This document shows, in pieces, positions 9,436-18,691 of a DNA stretch of 38,062 nucleotides. A program made the translations under genes and the position numbers. Source of the stretch: Mytilinidion resinicola (taxonomy: Eukaryota; Ascomycota; Dothideomycetes; Mytilinidiales; Mytilinidiaceae); the NCBI RefSeq assembly GCF_010093595.1, contig NW_022985447.1, positions 1-38,062 on the forward strand. Direction: 5' to 3'. Position 1 is the stretch's first letter. Every line of letters begins with the position of its first letter. Under the pieces are notes generated by a model, which saw nothing but the letters and a program-made list of their open reading frames with translations, was not told the DNA's origin and did not search any database.

Positions 9436-10340
9436 GACAGGCAAGTAGACAAACACGAGCCGTAGGAGACCAGCGTGAGAAGGTATATGGAAATCGATGG
9501 AGATAAAAGCGAGAAATGAAAGGACGGGTCTGAAGAATGAACTGGCGGGAAGGGTCCGCGCTGGTCCTGACAAGGGCTATGCACCCACTGCTATGGCTGC
9601 CGGGCTCCTCGCGGGAGGCAATTCATGGTATCCATCGGTCGCTCGTGGTACGAGCCTGTCGCACGTGGCCTACTAAGTAACAATTGCGTAACGACGGACC
9701 TCGAGCTTTGGACGGGGGGTCCAGCCAATCGTCTTAGCAGCTTCCCCTGCATGGAAAGCCACTGGAACGACCCGCCGGCGGCGAGCAGAGGCGAAGAATT
9801 GTGGGTTGATGCTGCAATTGGGTCGGTCCAGTGCCGTTCGAAGACGACCCTCTGCTGCCATTGCGCCCGCCGCGATTCTGACACTCTAGCCGCTGGTGCT
9901 CCGGCGCTAGCAAACTTTATCGTGCATGTTGATTAACGTCGTGCTCGGCTTCGGCATGTGTAGAACAACTTGGCCTGCAAAAGAGTGCATGGCGCCGTGG
10001 CCCGAAGCTGGGGGGGGGTGCTGAAGCGGTTTCTTTTTGACTAAGAGGCGTTTTCAACGCGATCCCTTCCAGGCCAGTGCTGGTGAAGTTCCCTGACTAT
10101 AAAGTGGCAGGCCTTCAATCCAACCGAGATTTCATTCCATGACTGCCTGTTCAGCGGCGCATCCTGTACGCTTACCTAGCACTGCTGTAAGAAAAAAAAA
10201 AGCCTGTAAGCCGAGCATCTGCACCTGCCACATAGCTCTCCGGGTTACCTCAGAAGGTGAATTGGACCGCCACTTCATGCAACGGAAGCGTGGCTGGAGG
10301 GCTAGATACGGTGGTCTAATAACGTGAAAAGTGCAACAAC
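9436..10340. other. Gene-free stretch, permease promoter side
   Basis: About 900 bases upstream of the permease start and before the copia fragments. Runs include a G9 tract near 10010 and an A12 tract near 10190. Short open frames exist on both strands, but none shows domain-like sequence. Confidence 0.4.
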
Positions 10341-10360
10341 TCAAATGAGCTGGCCCGCAG

Positions 10361-10516
10361 CTACAAACCAAGCTTAAGCACGTTGACATTCATCATCTCT
10401 GGCTGCGCCAGCAAGTACAACGGCAAGAGATTGAAATCAAATGGATACCTACAGCCGCGATAATTGCAGACGGCTTCACGAAGGCACTAGACCGCCAAAA
10501 GCACGAGAAATTGTAG
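10361..10516 (+). pseudogene. Ty1/copia polyprotein C-terminal end (RNase H tail), fragment
   Basis: 52 codons in phase, including the stop at 10514. The reading TKLKHVDIHHLWLRQQVQ ... IKWIPTAAIIADGFTKALD is the conserved end of the copia RNase H domain (compare the family pattern KHIDIRYHWIR ... VPTxxQIADxFTK). An in-frame TGA at 10346 lies upstream, so only the tail survives. It abuts the oppositely oriented Gag fragment at about 10487-10516, marking a transposon-in-transposon junction or rearrangement. Confidence 0.75.
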
Positions 10517-10993
10517 CTTGCTATTCTGGTCTGATGGTGCTATGGCTGCTTTGAGAATAGCTAGCCACTTAAATACGGGCTTGCCTACATAGTAGTGCTG
10601 CAGGGCTACTACTACAGATTCGCTGATTCTTGTTTGTACGGAGAACAGGGCTGTAATATGCTTTTTGTAGGCCTTTTCCTCCATAGTATACTTCTTAACC
10701 AGCCTGTTGTACTTCTTGTATTGCTTATTGCTGAGCTCGGTAATGTCAGGTTCGTTCTCCGTGGCGCTAGCATCTGCTGTGGCCGTGCTAGCCGTGTACG
10801 TGCTAGCCGTAGCCGTGGCCATCCGAATAGTAGGCTTAATAGGCGCGGCCTTCACGGGAAGACGAGTAGTGGCATCGGGATCGACGTATTGCCAGACGCG
10901 CAGGCTTTCCGCGTGGGTTTTGATCTGGTTGATCCACAATTTCCAGTTAGGTCCTGATGCTAGGATGACCTTGGTTGTGGATAGCAGCTTGAC
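10487..10993 (-). pseudogene. Ty1/copia Gag N-terminal region, fragment
   Basis: The minus-strand frame is open from about 10993 to the stop at 10487. The N-terminal segment LASGPNWKLWINQIKTHAESLRVW followed by QYVDPDA (two adjacent pieces) is the typical start of fungal copia Gag. It is followed by an Ala/Thr/Ser-rich linker (MATATASTYTASTATADA), a charged helical segment with YKKYNRLVKKYTMEEKAYKKH, then LAILKAAIAPSDQ. No ATG begins the frame, and it breaks off near the junction with the opposite RNase H fragment. Confidence 0.65.
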
Positions 10994-11483
10994 TTATAAT
11001 AGATCTATATTAGCCAGGTTTAAAGGAACGGTAACTAATATACTAATAATACCTGTATGGATTTAGGTGCGGCAAATAGCGCGTGTACAGCAGATAGCGC
11101 GTGCAGCAGCTAATAGGGGCAACGTAGCAAGGCATATAACTTCCTAGCTAGGAGATATAGGAGAAGGAGAATACAATAATAGATTGTAGCTTTAGGCTGG
11201 GCTTATAACTGGCAGCTAGCGTAGGAAGGGCAAAGGATTAGTAAAGGAAAGTATAAGTTGTATTAATATTGTAATAAGGGACTATATAGAGTAACAAGAC
11301 TCCCTTAATAGCAAGGAATAGCAAGGGATAGTAAGGGAGATCGTGCAACTCCGTAAAGAGGAGAAAGGGAGAGAAATAAGGGAGAATAGAGGCGTGTTAC
11401 AAGCTGCCAGACCCCCCTAGATTGTAGCGAAACGGTAGCAAAGCTATAAGCTGTATAAGAGAACGAGAAGTGATAGGAAATAG
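10994..11483. repeat. Transposon-derived DNA without readable coding sequence
   Basis: AT-rich at 10995-11060, then purine-rich stretches with short repeats (TAGCAAGG/TAGTAAGG near 11315-11335, GCAGATAGCGCGTG near 11090). Probably eroded copia sequence upstream of the Gag fragment. No LTR boundary could be fixed. Confidence 0.4.
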
Positions 11484-11740
11484 TTAAACTCAGGTTGCAG
11501 CACTACAACCTAGGATCAACAACTCATATGCTAGAAAGCTACTCCGAACATCAGCTGTAGAGAACACAGCTGAGATCTCAGCTGTGGAGAGCCCAGCTGA
11601 AAACTCAGCTGTGCAGTGTTCAGCTGAACTTACTAGCGCGCCACCCAGGGGGTGGCCCCCCTTCCTTCCCCTAGTATATATACAACTAGCTAGACGTCTA
11701 TAGAAATCAGAGTTCACATCAATTTCAACCTGAGTGTTAA
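11484..11740. mobile_element. 257 bp terminal-inverted-repeat element bounded by TTAA (MITE or solo LTR)
   Basis: The left end TTAAACTCAGGTTG (11484-11497) and right end CAACCTGAGTGTTAA (11726-11740) are inverted repeats differing by one inserted base. Both outer ends are TTAA. Inside are a CAGCTG array (11552-11626), a CCACCC/GGGTGG palindrome (11641-11655) and TATATATA at 11675-11682. TTAA flanks recall piggyBac-type insertion, but a solo copia LTR with promoter elements is an equally fair reading. No coding capacity. Confidence 0.55.
11552..11632. repeat. Three tandem 27 bp units, each with two CAGCTG palindromes
   Basis: CAGCTG starts at 11552, 11567, 11579, 11594, 11606 and 11621, so the spacing is exactly 15, 12, 15, 12, 15. 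Each 27 bp unit reads CAGCTG-N9-CAGCTG-N6, and the N positions differ between units while the palindromes do not. CAGCTG is an E-box (CANNTG), the kind of site bound by bHLH factors. The array sits about 50 bases upstream of a TATA-like sequence. Confidence 0.8.
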
Positions 11741-11768
11741 TTTGATAGCAAGTGCTAGCCAGTAGCAG

Positions 11769-11841
11769 ATGCTAGAACATGGCTATAGCCGTAGCTAGAA
11801 CGTGGCCATAGCCGTAGCTAGGCAGTGGCCGTAGCTGTGGT
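11769..11841. repeat. Short imperfect tandem repeat, about 23 bp x 3
   Basis: Three successive units resembling GCTAGAACGTGGCCATAGCCGTA, the third more diverged. It lies just right of the TIR element, in transposon DNA. Confidence 0.55.
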
Positions 11842-12001
11842 GTTGTTGCTGGCTAGTAGCTGCGAATGCGGCCTGATAGTAGTGCGTATGCATAGCAGGT
11901 TCGTGCAGTAGTTTGTGCAGCAATTCGTGCATTGCATTCGTAGCTACATCGTGGTGGCTGCCACGGCCTGCCCCTTGTCGTCTAGGCCGTTGATTAACCG
12001 A

Positions 12002-13201
12002 TTAAGATAAGAGGTTGTTGATGTTGTACGTGACGGGTGTTCGCTGCCGTCTCGGACGAGAAACAGGGGCTGCCTCAGGGGCTGCTATTGCTGCATACGG
12101 GGCCGCCGGGGCCGCATCTGGGGCAGCATCTGGCGCTGCATCGCGTGTTGCATCGTGTGTTGCATCTATATCTGGTTCTGCATTTGTTGCAGCATCTGTA
12201 TATGGCGTTGCATCGTCCTCTGGCTCAGGGGTAGGCGAATGCCCTGTTGGCCCTTTTGGTGCGGAATCGCCCATATAGGATGGCTCTCGTGTAGATGCCG
12301 CATCTACTATGCTAGGCGTGCCATGCCTACTAGGCGTTCTATGCGTGCTATGCGTGCTATGCGTGCTATATATGCTCAGCGTGCTAGCCGTGCTGCTAGC
12401 CGTGCTATGCGTGCTAGGCCTGCGTTGTTGTACAGTAATATGATCAAGGAGAGGGTCGTCTTTGTCCTTATCATCTGCCTAAGCATCGAGTTCTGCCAGC
12501 TTGCTAACTAGCGTTTGCCGCAGCGGCCGTATAATAATGCACTTAAGAATTTCCTCTGCAGGTTGTTGTAGCCTAGCAGATAGATCTAGCGTTCGTGGTT
12601 TATAGAAAAGTTCTTTGTTAAAAGTGACGTCCGTTATTTGTACGACCTTCTGTTCGCTAGGAATCCAGATGCAATAGATATTTGTTGCTTTATAGCCAAC
12701 GAGGTACCCTACGTGCGCATATAGCTGCATTTTATTAAGCTTTGGAATGTTATATATCAGCAGATAGGCCCTACAGCTATATGCGCGTAGATACGCTATA
12801 TTAGGTCGTGCTAATAGGCCTAGGCAGCGTTGTAGTTCCTTGAACAGTGATTTCTATTCGAACTGCTTTGTAGGCGTACAGTTCTTAGCGTATACTGCAA
12901 ATTTCAATGTTTCCGGCTATATTAATTCCGGCAGATTCGCATGCAGGCGTGCTGCCCTGCCTTTCTCTATAAGCCTGTAGCCGGCTTGTTCTGCTGTGCT
13001 ATTTAGGGCGGTATTATGCGGTGGTAAGGCTTTAATTATAATGCCTTTATCTTCTAGGAACTGTGCTAGAGGCCTCGTAAGATTGGTTGTAGAAAGTAAT
13101 AATTTGTTATCAGTTTTAATAACCTTAACATTGCGTGATTCAGATATTATAATACTCTGCACAGTATATAATAAGCTGGTTATAGGTAAGGCCTTCAGCA
13201 A
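12002..13201 (-). pseudogene. Ty1/copia polyprotein: integrase C-terminal part plus linker, RIP-damaged
   Basis: One continuous minus-strand frame with three TAG stops. Readable parts in order: VKVIKTDN (integrase core), NSTAEQAGYRLIEKGRAARL, LPELI-TAG-PETLKFAVYAKNCTPTKQFE-TAG-KSLF (both TAGs where copia has Trp), RAYLLIYNIPKLNKMQ, AHVGYLVGYKATNIYCIWIPS, VTFNKELFYKP, AELDA-TAG, a Ser/Thr/His repeat linker, then an Asp/Ala/Pro-rich linker ending PRRQRTPVTYNINNLLS. The stops lie near 12915, 12845 and 12480. All are explained by TGG or CAG becoming TAG, i.e. CpA-to-TpA change, the RIP signature. Reverse transcriptase should follow to the left but is lost. The element is dead. Confidence 0.8.
12322..12420. 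repeat. Nine-base tandem repeat (GCGTGCTAT family)
   Basis: Imperfect tandem copies of a 9 bp unit such as GCGTGCTAT/GCCGTGCTA. Read on the minus strand in the copia frame it encodes Ser-Thr-His repeats in the polyprotein linker, so it is a coding minisatellite of the dead element. Confidence 0.65.
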
Positions 13202-13842
13202 AGAGGCCGATTAAATTAAGTTAGTACTTGTCCAGGTCTATCTTAGGGCGTCCACCTTAATAACTATTAGCTATTATACAAAAGATAAGAATCCGATTTA
13301 CCTGGTATATTATGTTAGTGTTAGAACTGTTGTATTTTCAGAGGAATCTTTAGGGGGCCACTAACTATACACCCCCTTTTAACTCGACGTACACCCCTTT
13401 TTCACTCCACGTACACACCACCCCCCGTCTTGGCGCTTTACCACTTTCTGATTGGCACGGAGAGCCCGGAGCTTCCTCCGGGCATTCACCTTTACGTCTC
13501 TCTACACGTGATGCTATACGCGAGGCCGTATGTGATGCTATATAAAATGGAGAGGCTGTATAGCTATACCTATTTTATATAGCCTCACGCATAAGCTTAT
13601 ATATAAGCTTATGTACGAGCTTATATACAAGCTCTAAGTATAAGTATAGAATAGAATTCTATTCTAGAAGTGCCTACGTGCCTAACAGCATGCCAAACCT
13701 GTTAAAACCTTACCTTATTACGGCTCCTCTGCATCGAGCCTGGCCTTCTAGCATTGCCGCCTGCACCTACTCTTCACCCTGGTCAATATATCCCTCAATT
13801 TCCTTATCATACGCCGCAAGCTGACGTAGAAGCTCCTCTCGG
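13202..13842. repeat. Transposon flank: AT-rich and low-complexity sequence, no gene
   Basis: 13202-13340 is AT-rich with in-frame stops (decayed upstream part of the copia pol). 13360-13425 has three spaced copies of a TACACCCC-type motif. 13585-13640 has palindromic AAGCTTATATATAAGCTT and related pieces. No open frame is supported. Confidence 0.45.
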
Positions 13843-14271
13843 CTAAGCCTCACTGCTTGAGGATGAGGCTGAGGCTGAGGCTGAGGCATAGGCTGAGCGC
13901 CTCTGAGCTCGTGCTTTTTTCCGTGGTACCTTATCCTTTGCACCAGGCGGCTGGCCGCGCTTCTTAGCTGCAGGTGCAGCCGTAGGTGCAGCCGTAGGTG
14001 TAGCCGTAGGTGTAGCCGTAGGTGCTGCTGTATGCGCTGCTGTATGCGCTGCTATAGGTGCTGCCGTAGGTACTGCCGTAGGTGCTGCCGTAGGTGCTGC
14101 CGTAGGTGCTGCCGTAGGTGCTGCCGTAGGTGCAGCTGTAGGCCTAAGAAGGGCTGGATCAGTACGAGAAAGATCAACCGGTGTAGCTGTCGACTGATAG
14201 GCATTCCGAGCGACAGGAGCTGGACGAGGGACTACAGAAATAGGCGGTGCTGGCGGCGGAGCTGTCGGCAT
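13843..14271 (-). CDS. Ala/Pro/Thr-rich repetitive open frame, probably transposon-derived
   Basis: 142 codons from the ATG at 14271. An N-terminal Pro-rich segment (MPTAPPPAPPISVVPRPAP) is followed by about 14 copies of the tetrapeptide TAAP, a basic segment KKRGQPPGAKDKVPRKKAR and a Ser/Ala tail. The basic part resembles an AT-hook-like RGRPPGSKNK segment often found in copia linker regions, which together with its place inside the transposon island makes a transposon origin likely. It may not be expressed. I assign no function. Confidence 0.35.
   Translation of the reverse strand: MPTAPPPAPPISVVPRPAPVARNAYQSTATPVDLSRTDPALLRPTAAPTAAPTAAPTAAPTAAPTAVPTAAPIAAHTAAHTAAPTATPTATPTAAPTAAPAAKKRGQPPGAKDKVPRKKARAQRRSAYASASASASSSSSEA
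13973..14140. repeat. 12 bp coding minisatellite, 14 units
   Basis: Fourteen contiguous 12 bp units of GGTGCTGCCGTA and close variants (GGTGCAGCCGTA, GGTGTAGCCGTA, TGCGCTGCTGTA). On the minus strand each unit encodes TAAP or a one-residue variant. Variants cluster at the left end while four identical units (14081-14128) adjoin on the right, as expected from recent slippage there. Confidence 0.9.
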
Positions 14272-14477
14272 GCGTCCTGGAGGTATGCTCGTATGTCCAC
14301 TCTGTCTGGTTTACTACGGTATTTTGCTAGGCCGTAGCCCTGCGCTGATGCATGCGCTTGTAGCGTCTGCCGTGGCGGCTGGAGGGCCATGGTGAGTGTA
14401 TTGTAGAGGGAGAGGTCGCTGCAACAGTGAGCAAATTCTGGCCCATAGAAAAATAATCACGTTATTGATGCATACAG

Positions 14478-15742
14478 GTTTTCGACACGGTACAGTCAGG
14501 CGTAGTGTTCCATCAAGTAGACCATGGCTACGGCAACTCGTTGGTGTCCCTCTCTGCATCGAACCTGAGGGCGATCGGCAAGGTATGTCGTGGATCAGAC
14601 GATCGATCTTGATCCCCACGCGAGTCAACTCGCGAACCACGATGCGGCCTCTTGTTTGCTTCTTCCCCAACACTATCTCAACCTCACCCTTCCAAGTTCG
14701 TCACAATATATCACACATTCTCGTATCTAACTTCCACCAGGCCGACTTCGTGTCCCAGATTTTCTATGTTTTTATGCTTCTTCTCTCAAAAGGCGCAATT
14801 TTGTTCCTATACCTACGCCTCTCGCCAAACCGCAGCCATGCCTGGGCCTCGTGGGCGACCTTGGGTGTTTCGACATTCTGGTTCATCCTCTCCGTGATCT
14901 TGATATCCGTGCATTGCAATCCCCTCAATATCTGGACCGATGGCGCTTCTCAGTGCGGAAACATGGTAAGATCCGTCCATCCTTCCGGCACTCCCATTAC
15001 TCCCAGACGTCAATTTGCTCACTCGTCCCTAAAGTTCATCCGCTGGCAAGTCATCGGCGCCATAGACATAACCACCGAACTCGCCATCTTCTCCATCTCC
15101 GTCTTCCTCGTCGCCAGACTAAACATGCCCACCACGTCCAAACTCACTGTCATCACGGCCTTCAGCGCGCGTCTGCCCGTGATCGCTGCCGCCGCCGTTC
15201 GCCTAAACTACATCCACGCCACCTTCCACTCCCCCAACCCCTCCCTTGTCGCCTCCTATGCCTGCGTAACCACCCAATGGCATCTCGGCTACGCGATCAT
15301 GGCCAGCACAATCTCCGGCCTCGGGCCCTTCCTGCGCCCCTTCGCGAAGAGCTTCAGCACCCACTACCAAATAGGCCCCGGCGGCGTCGGCCAGTTCGCA
15401 AGCTCGGCCTCGAACTCGCACGCCCACTCCCGCTCCCACGCGTCATTTGCAATGGCCTCTCTCTCCTCTAAAAATGCGGATGGCGGCGCGCGGCTGGGCA
15501 GCTGCTCCGACTCGCCCGTGTCTGCGCTAGGGGCGACGGGGAGCGGTCCCCCCCTCAAACTCCGCCCAGAACGTGTCACGCAGGAGGTGGATATCCGGCA
15601 TGTGGCATCGGGTACGCTAGAGGGAGACGAGGAACGGGCGAGCTTACAGAGCAATGATAGCAGGCGAATGATTATTACGAAGAAGATCCAGTGGAGTGTT
15701 GATCATGATGCTGCGAGTTTCAGGGAGTCAGGGGGGCAATAA
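14478..15742 (+). pseudogene. SAT4/rhodopsin-like fungal integral membrane protein, 5'-truncated
   Basis: Spliced exons: 14478-14582, 14741-14965 and 15035-15742, all in phase 0. The introns are 158 bp (GTATGT ... CTAAC ... CAG) and 69 bp (GTAAGA ... AAG). The 345 residues start inside what should be helix 2 (FDTVQSGVVFHQVDHGYGN). They continue with YVFMLLLSKGAILFLYLRL, RWQVIGAIDITTELAIF, LNMPTTSKLTVI and a long Ser-rich cytoplasmic tail. This is the fungal PTH11-like/SAT4 multi-pass family, proposed as membrane receptors. The first roughly 35-60 residues (helix 1 and the usual D-D-W segment) are not found: upstream sequence becomes transposon island within 200 bases. The first exon was probably lost to that island, though a very distant first exon cannot be excluded. 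Confidence 0.65.
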
Positions 15743-15852
15743 GGATAGGGGATGGGATGTGAGATTATGTGTAAATGATTTAGGATTGGGAGGCGTTGGG
15801 GTAAAGTATTGAGTTTTAAAGATATCTATACATAAACTCATCCCCGCCCCAA

Positions 15853-16164
15853 TCACCCCCCTCCACCCCCACCACTATCCCCACCACCTCCACTATCTCC
15901 CCCACCTCCTCCATCTCCTCCGCCTGAATAGCCCCCACTATCGCCGCCTCCATGGTGATGATGATGCCCATGATGTGCATCACAGTCGTCCCCTAGGTAC
16001 ACTCCAGCCCCTCCAGCGGGTCCGGTCCCTCCCGTTCCTCCCGTCGTCCCGCCGCCGTCGGTTGCGGCCCAGTGCTCTCGGGCCTCGCGTCGTAGACGAG
16101 CGTTTTTCTCGCCTGGGCTTTCATGATGTCCGAGACATCTCAACCAGAGATCCATACAGCCCAT
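15853..16164 (-). CDS. Small Gly/His-rich protein of unknown function
   Basis: A single exon of 103 codons. The N-terminal part MGCMDLWLRCLGH is followed by a charged helix (SPGEKNARLRREAREHWAATD), a Gly/Thr stretch, a His cluster (HHGHHHHHGGG) and a C-terminal run of about 40 residues of almost only Gly, Asp and Ser (GGGDSGG repeats). Met-Gly-Cys suggests possible lipid attachment at Gly2/Cys3, but residue 6 is Leu rather than the preferred Ser/Thr. The His cluster could bind metal. The structured N-terminal half argues against a chance frame. No family is recognised. Its start lies about 1 kb from isa1, pointing the other way. Confidence 0.55.
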   Translation of the reverse strand: MGCMDLWLRCLGHHESPGEKNARLRREAREHWAATDGGGTTGGTGGTGPAGGAGVYLGDDCDAHHGHHHHHGGGDSGGYSGGGDGGGGGDSGGGGDSGGGGGG

Positions 16165-17200
16165 TATGAGAGCAGGGCCGAATGACGCGTGAGGCTTGTA
16201 GCGCGTGAGATGGAAGATGGGGTGATTGGAAGAGGGGTTATGAAAGGCTATTGCGGGGGAATTGAGGTTGAGATTGGTAGAGTGGGTGTGGGAATGAATA
16301 TGAAAGAATTGTGGAGAGGGGTTTGAAGTGTTTTATACCTTAGCAAGGACGGGATGGACCGGTAGCTAAATGACTGGTTTTATAGAAGACTCTTGACTCT
16401 TGGCGGACCAGCTTCACTGACTTAGAAAGGAGAGAGAGCGATCGAAAGAGATTAGGTTCGAATAAGGTTAATGCCTTTAAGAATATCGGCGGTATTCCCG
16501 GCTTGAGGTGGGTTTGTCGCTTGCCCTTGTTACCAAGCCTCCTCATCCTCACCGGTATCACGGACACCAGGCATACTCAGCCTCATATGCCATAATAGAA
16601 GCAACCTTGCACTAATCATATCGATAGCTTAGCGTTTGCAAGGCCGATCTCAAAGTCGCTTTTTCCTTTGGCAAGAGACTATATTAAGACGTCGTCTCTA
16701 GATCATTACTACAGTTTAAGCATCATCCTTATTTAGCTGTATGAGCGAACGAGTCTCTTTTTCTATTACTCTGGGTTCTGTTAAGATTTGGGGAAAATAA
16801 TATAGAGTGACACTTGAAAATGGACGATAGTCTTGAACGACGGTGAGTACGCTGAGAACTCCTTGGCCGTTAATAGAATATCCCCTAATTCTACCTACAC
16901 AATGCAGGTTCATCACTTGAAAGCTTATCACTCGATGAGATTCCAGGATGTAGTTGATGATACGTAGAACGATGGGAAGGAGATGCGGAGGTCCGACCTC
17001 GGGAAGAGCCGCATGCCAAGACCAATATCACGTGAAGATTGTGACCAATCGGAAGCACTTGATTAGTATGACGTTCGGCTTTGAAAGCGGCTCAACACCA
17101 TCGCCATCGAACATCTCTCATACCCCAATATCTACGCCTGAACAGCCTACACCCCTCGTTGACCTGCGTCAGTCTTGTCAGTCTGTACGCACTTGTCAAC
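16165..17200. promoter_or_regulatory. Divergent intergenic region, Gly/His protein and isa1
   Basis: About 1.0 kb that must hold the promoters of both flanking genes. An ATG at 17081 is in frame with isa1, but the stretch it adds is unlike a targeting sequence. No other gene is seen. Short open frames at 16340-16567 and 16716-16931 (minus) look random. Confidence 0.4.
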
Positions 17201-18006
17201 ATGTTTCTCCCTCGAACCGCACGGCCGATAAGCTCCGCTGCTACCTCATTCCTACATTTCGCCGCTCAGACTTCCGCTCCACGACAATGTCCTCGATGCC
17301 TCCGCACATTTTCCTCTTTTAGACCCTTCCGGCAATCATCGAAAAGACGACTGCAAACAGCAAGTGCCTACCACCCATCCTCATTACAACCAGAGTCGTT
17401 GCCACCCCGCAATTTGGGAGTTCCGGATACCTCCATCGCTGGGCGCGCATCCGAGGTTAGCCACGCCTGGACACCACAACCCACAGAGCAGCGATCAAGT
17501 GCGGGGATCGCAAATGTAGAGCGGACATCAAATTTTAGCCTTCCAGAGGGTGAGGCGCAGAAGAGCCAGCCAGCGCAAACACTCAAGCCAGCCGGAGCGA
17601 AACCACGGCGGTATAACTTTGCGGCGCGGAAAGCAACAATAAAGATCTCAAAGACGGCTGTGTCACATCTCAAAGGGCTTTTGGATCAGCCAGAGCCGAA
17701 ACTTATCCGGATAGGGACGAAGGCGAAAGGCTGCTCCGGACTGGCGTACCACCTAGAATACGTTGACAAGCCCTCGAAGCTTGATGAACAGGTGGAGCAG
17801 GATGGAGTGAAGGTCTTGATTGATAATAAGGCTCTGATCAATATCATTGGGAGTGAGATGGACTGGGTTGAGGACAAGCTCAGTGCTCGTTTTGTTTTCA
17901 AGAACCCGAATATCAGTAAGCAGAAGACCAGTGAACTACTAAGAGCGATGCTAACAATTGAATAGCTGAACAGTGCGGTTGCGGGGAATCATTCAGTGTC
18001 GGATAG
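17201..18006 (+). CDS. isa1: Mitochondrial A-type iron-sulfur cluster assembly protein Isa1
   Basis: Exons 17201-17915 and 17966-18006, with a 50 bp intron (GTAAGC ... GCTAAC ... TAG). This gives 251 residues. Isa1 works with Isa2 in the mitochondrial matrix to mature [4Fe-4S] proteins such as aconitase, lipoate synthase and biotin synthase. The A-type domain (about residues 140-251) has GTKAKGCSGLAYHLEYVD, then VLIDNKALINIIGSEMDW, then FVFKNPNITEQCGCGESF. The conserved cysteines are C in KGCSG and the pair in CGCG. The pair is encoded only after splicing: reading through the intron gives a false C-terminus without it. The start at 17201 (MFLPRTARPISSAATSFL) gives an Arg/Ser-rich mitochondrial presequence. 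Its 3' end faces the Dabb gene. Confidence 0.92.
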
Positions 18007-18245
18007 ATTAGCTGCCACGACCCAGTCTTTGTGCAAATCTTATGCACATATGGCATTGCATGGCACGGCGTTTACGCATTAGCATCGGGATGAACCCTGT
18101 TCTATCATTATTGGCCAACTGAGCCATGTTCAATTCATTGTATTAATACTAAGCAGAAGCAGGCGGAGATGATTACTATTATTAGATTGCAAATGATACC
18201 CATGATTCCTCTGAAAACTACTGGGTGCTAATGTATTTCCACAGA

Positions 18246-18691
18246 CTAAAACTTTCCTGGTTCGAAATCTACAACTCGGACATTTTGAATGATTGGGCCA
18301 ACGTCCTTCGTGAATTGCAGGTGGCTTGGGTCACTCTCTAAATAGTACTTCCGGTCTTCCTCACTTTCAAACTCCACAACGAAACCGTGGCTGAATCCGC
18401 CCTAGAAAGATACCATTAGCATATGTCCTCAAGAAATCAGAATGAAAGGGGTTGCAACTACTTGGTGTCCTTCAGGACTGTTGTCCCTACCGCCTTTGAC
18501 CGACTTCACGTATGGTTTCTTGGTGGTTGGGTGGATACATTTCTCTCCAAGTGCTAGAAATTGTTCGCAAGTCTGTAATACATTTAGATATGAGACTCGA
18601 GTTCAAATCAGACACTGCTGCATACATGTTCAATCTCTGCATGACTTGTGGTCGGCTTGAATTCGAAGAGCACGATATGAACGATGCCCAT
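18246..18691 (-). CDS. Stress-responsive A/B barrel (Dabb) domain protein
   Basis: Three exons: 18626-18691, 18462-18572 and 18246-18401, with introns of 53 and 60 bp. This gives 110 residues, the normal size of a single-domain Dabb protein. Landmarks: the first strand MGIVHIVLFEFKP, the helix with CEQFLALGEKCIHP, SVKGGRDNSPEGHQGG, then SHGFVVEFESEEDRKYYL and DPSHLQFTKDVGPIIQNVRV. Dabb proteins are small ferredoxin-like dimers, induced by stress in plants and fungi; some act as cyclases or cofactor proteins, but most have no known reaction. It shares a 424-base divergent promoter region with dsc3. Confidence 0.88.

Noticed and set aside
9625..9936. 103-codon plus-strand frame
   Set aside because: No domain, no splice context, and an overlapping minus frame of similar length.
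11552..11632. CRISPR-like array
   Set aside because: Only three 27 bp units with 6-base fixed sites, in a eukaryotic genome; better read as a binding-site array.
14314..14673. 119-codon minus-strand frame
   Set aside because: Antisense to the SAT4-like exon and intron sequence; no family features.
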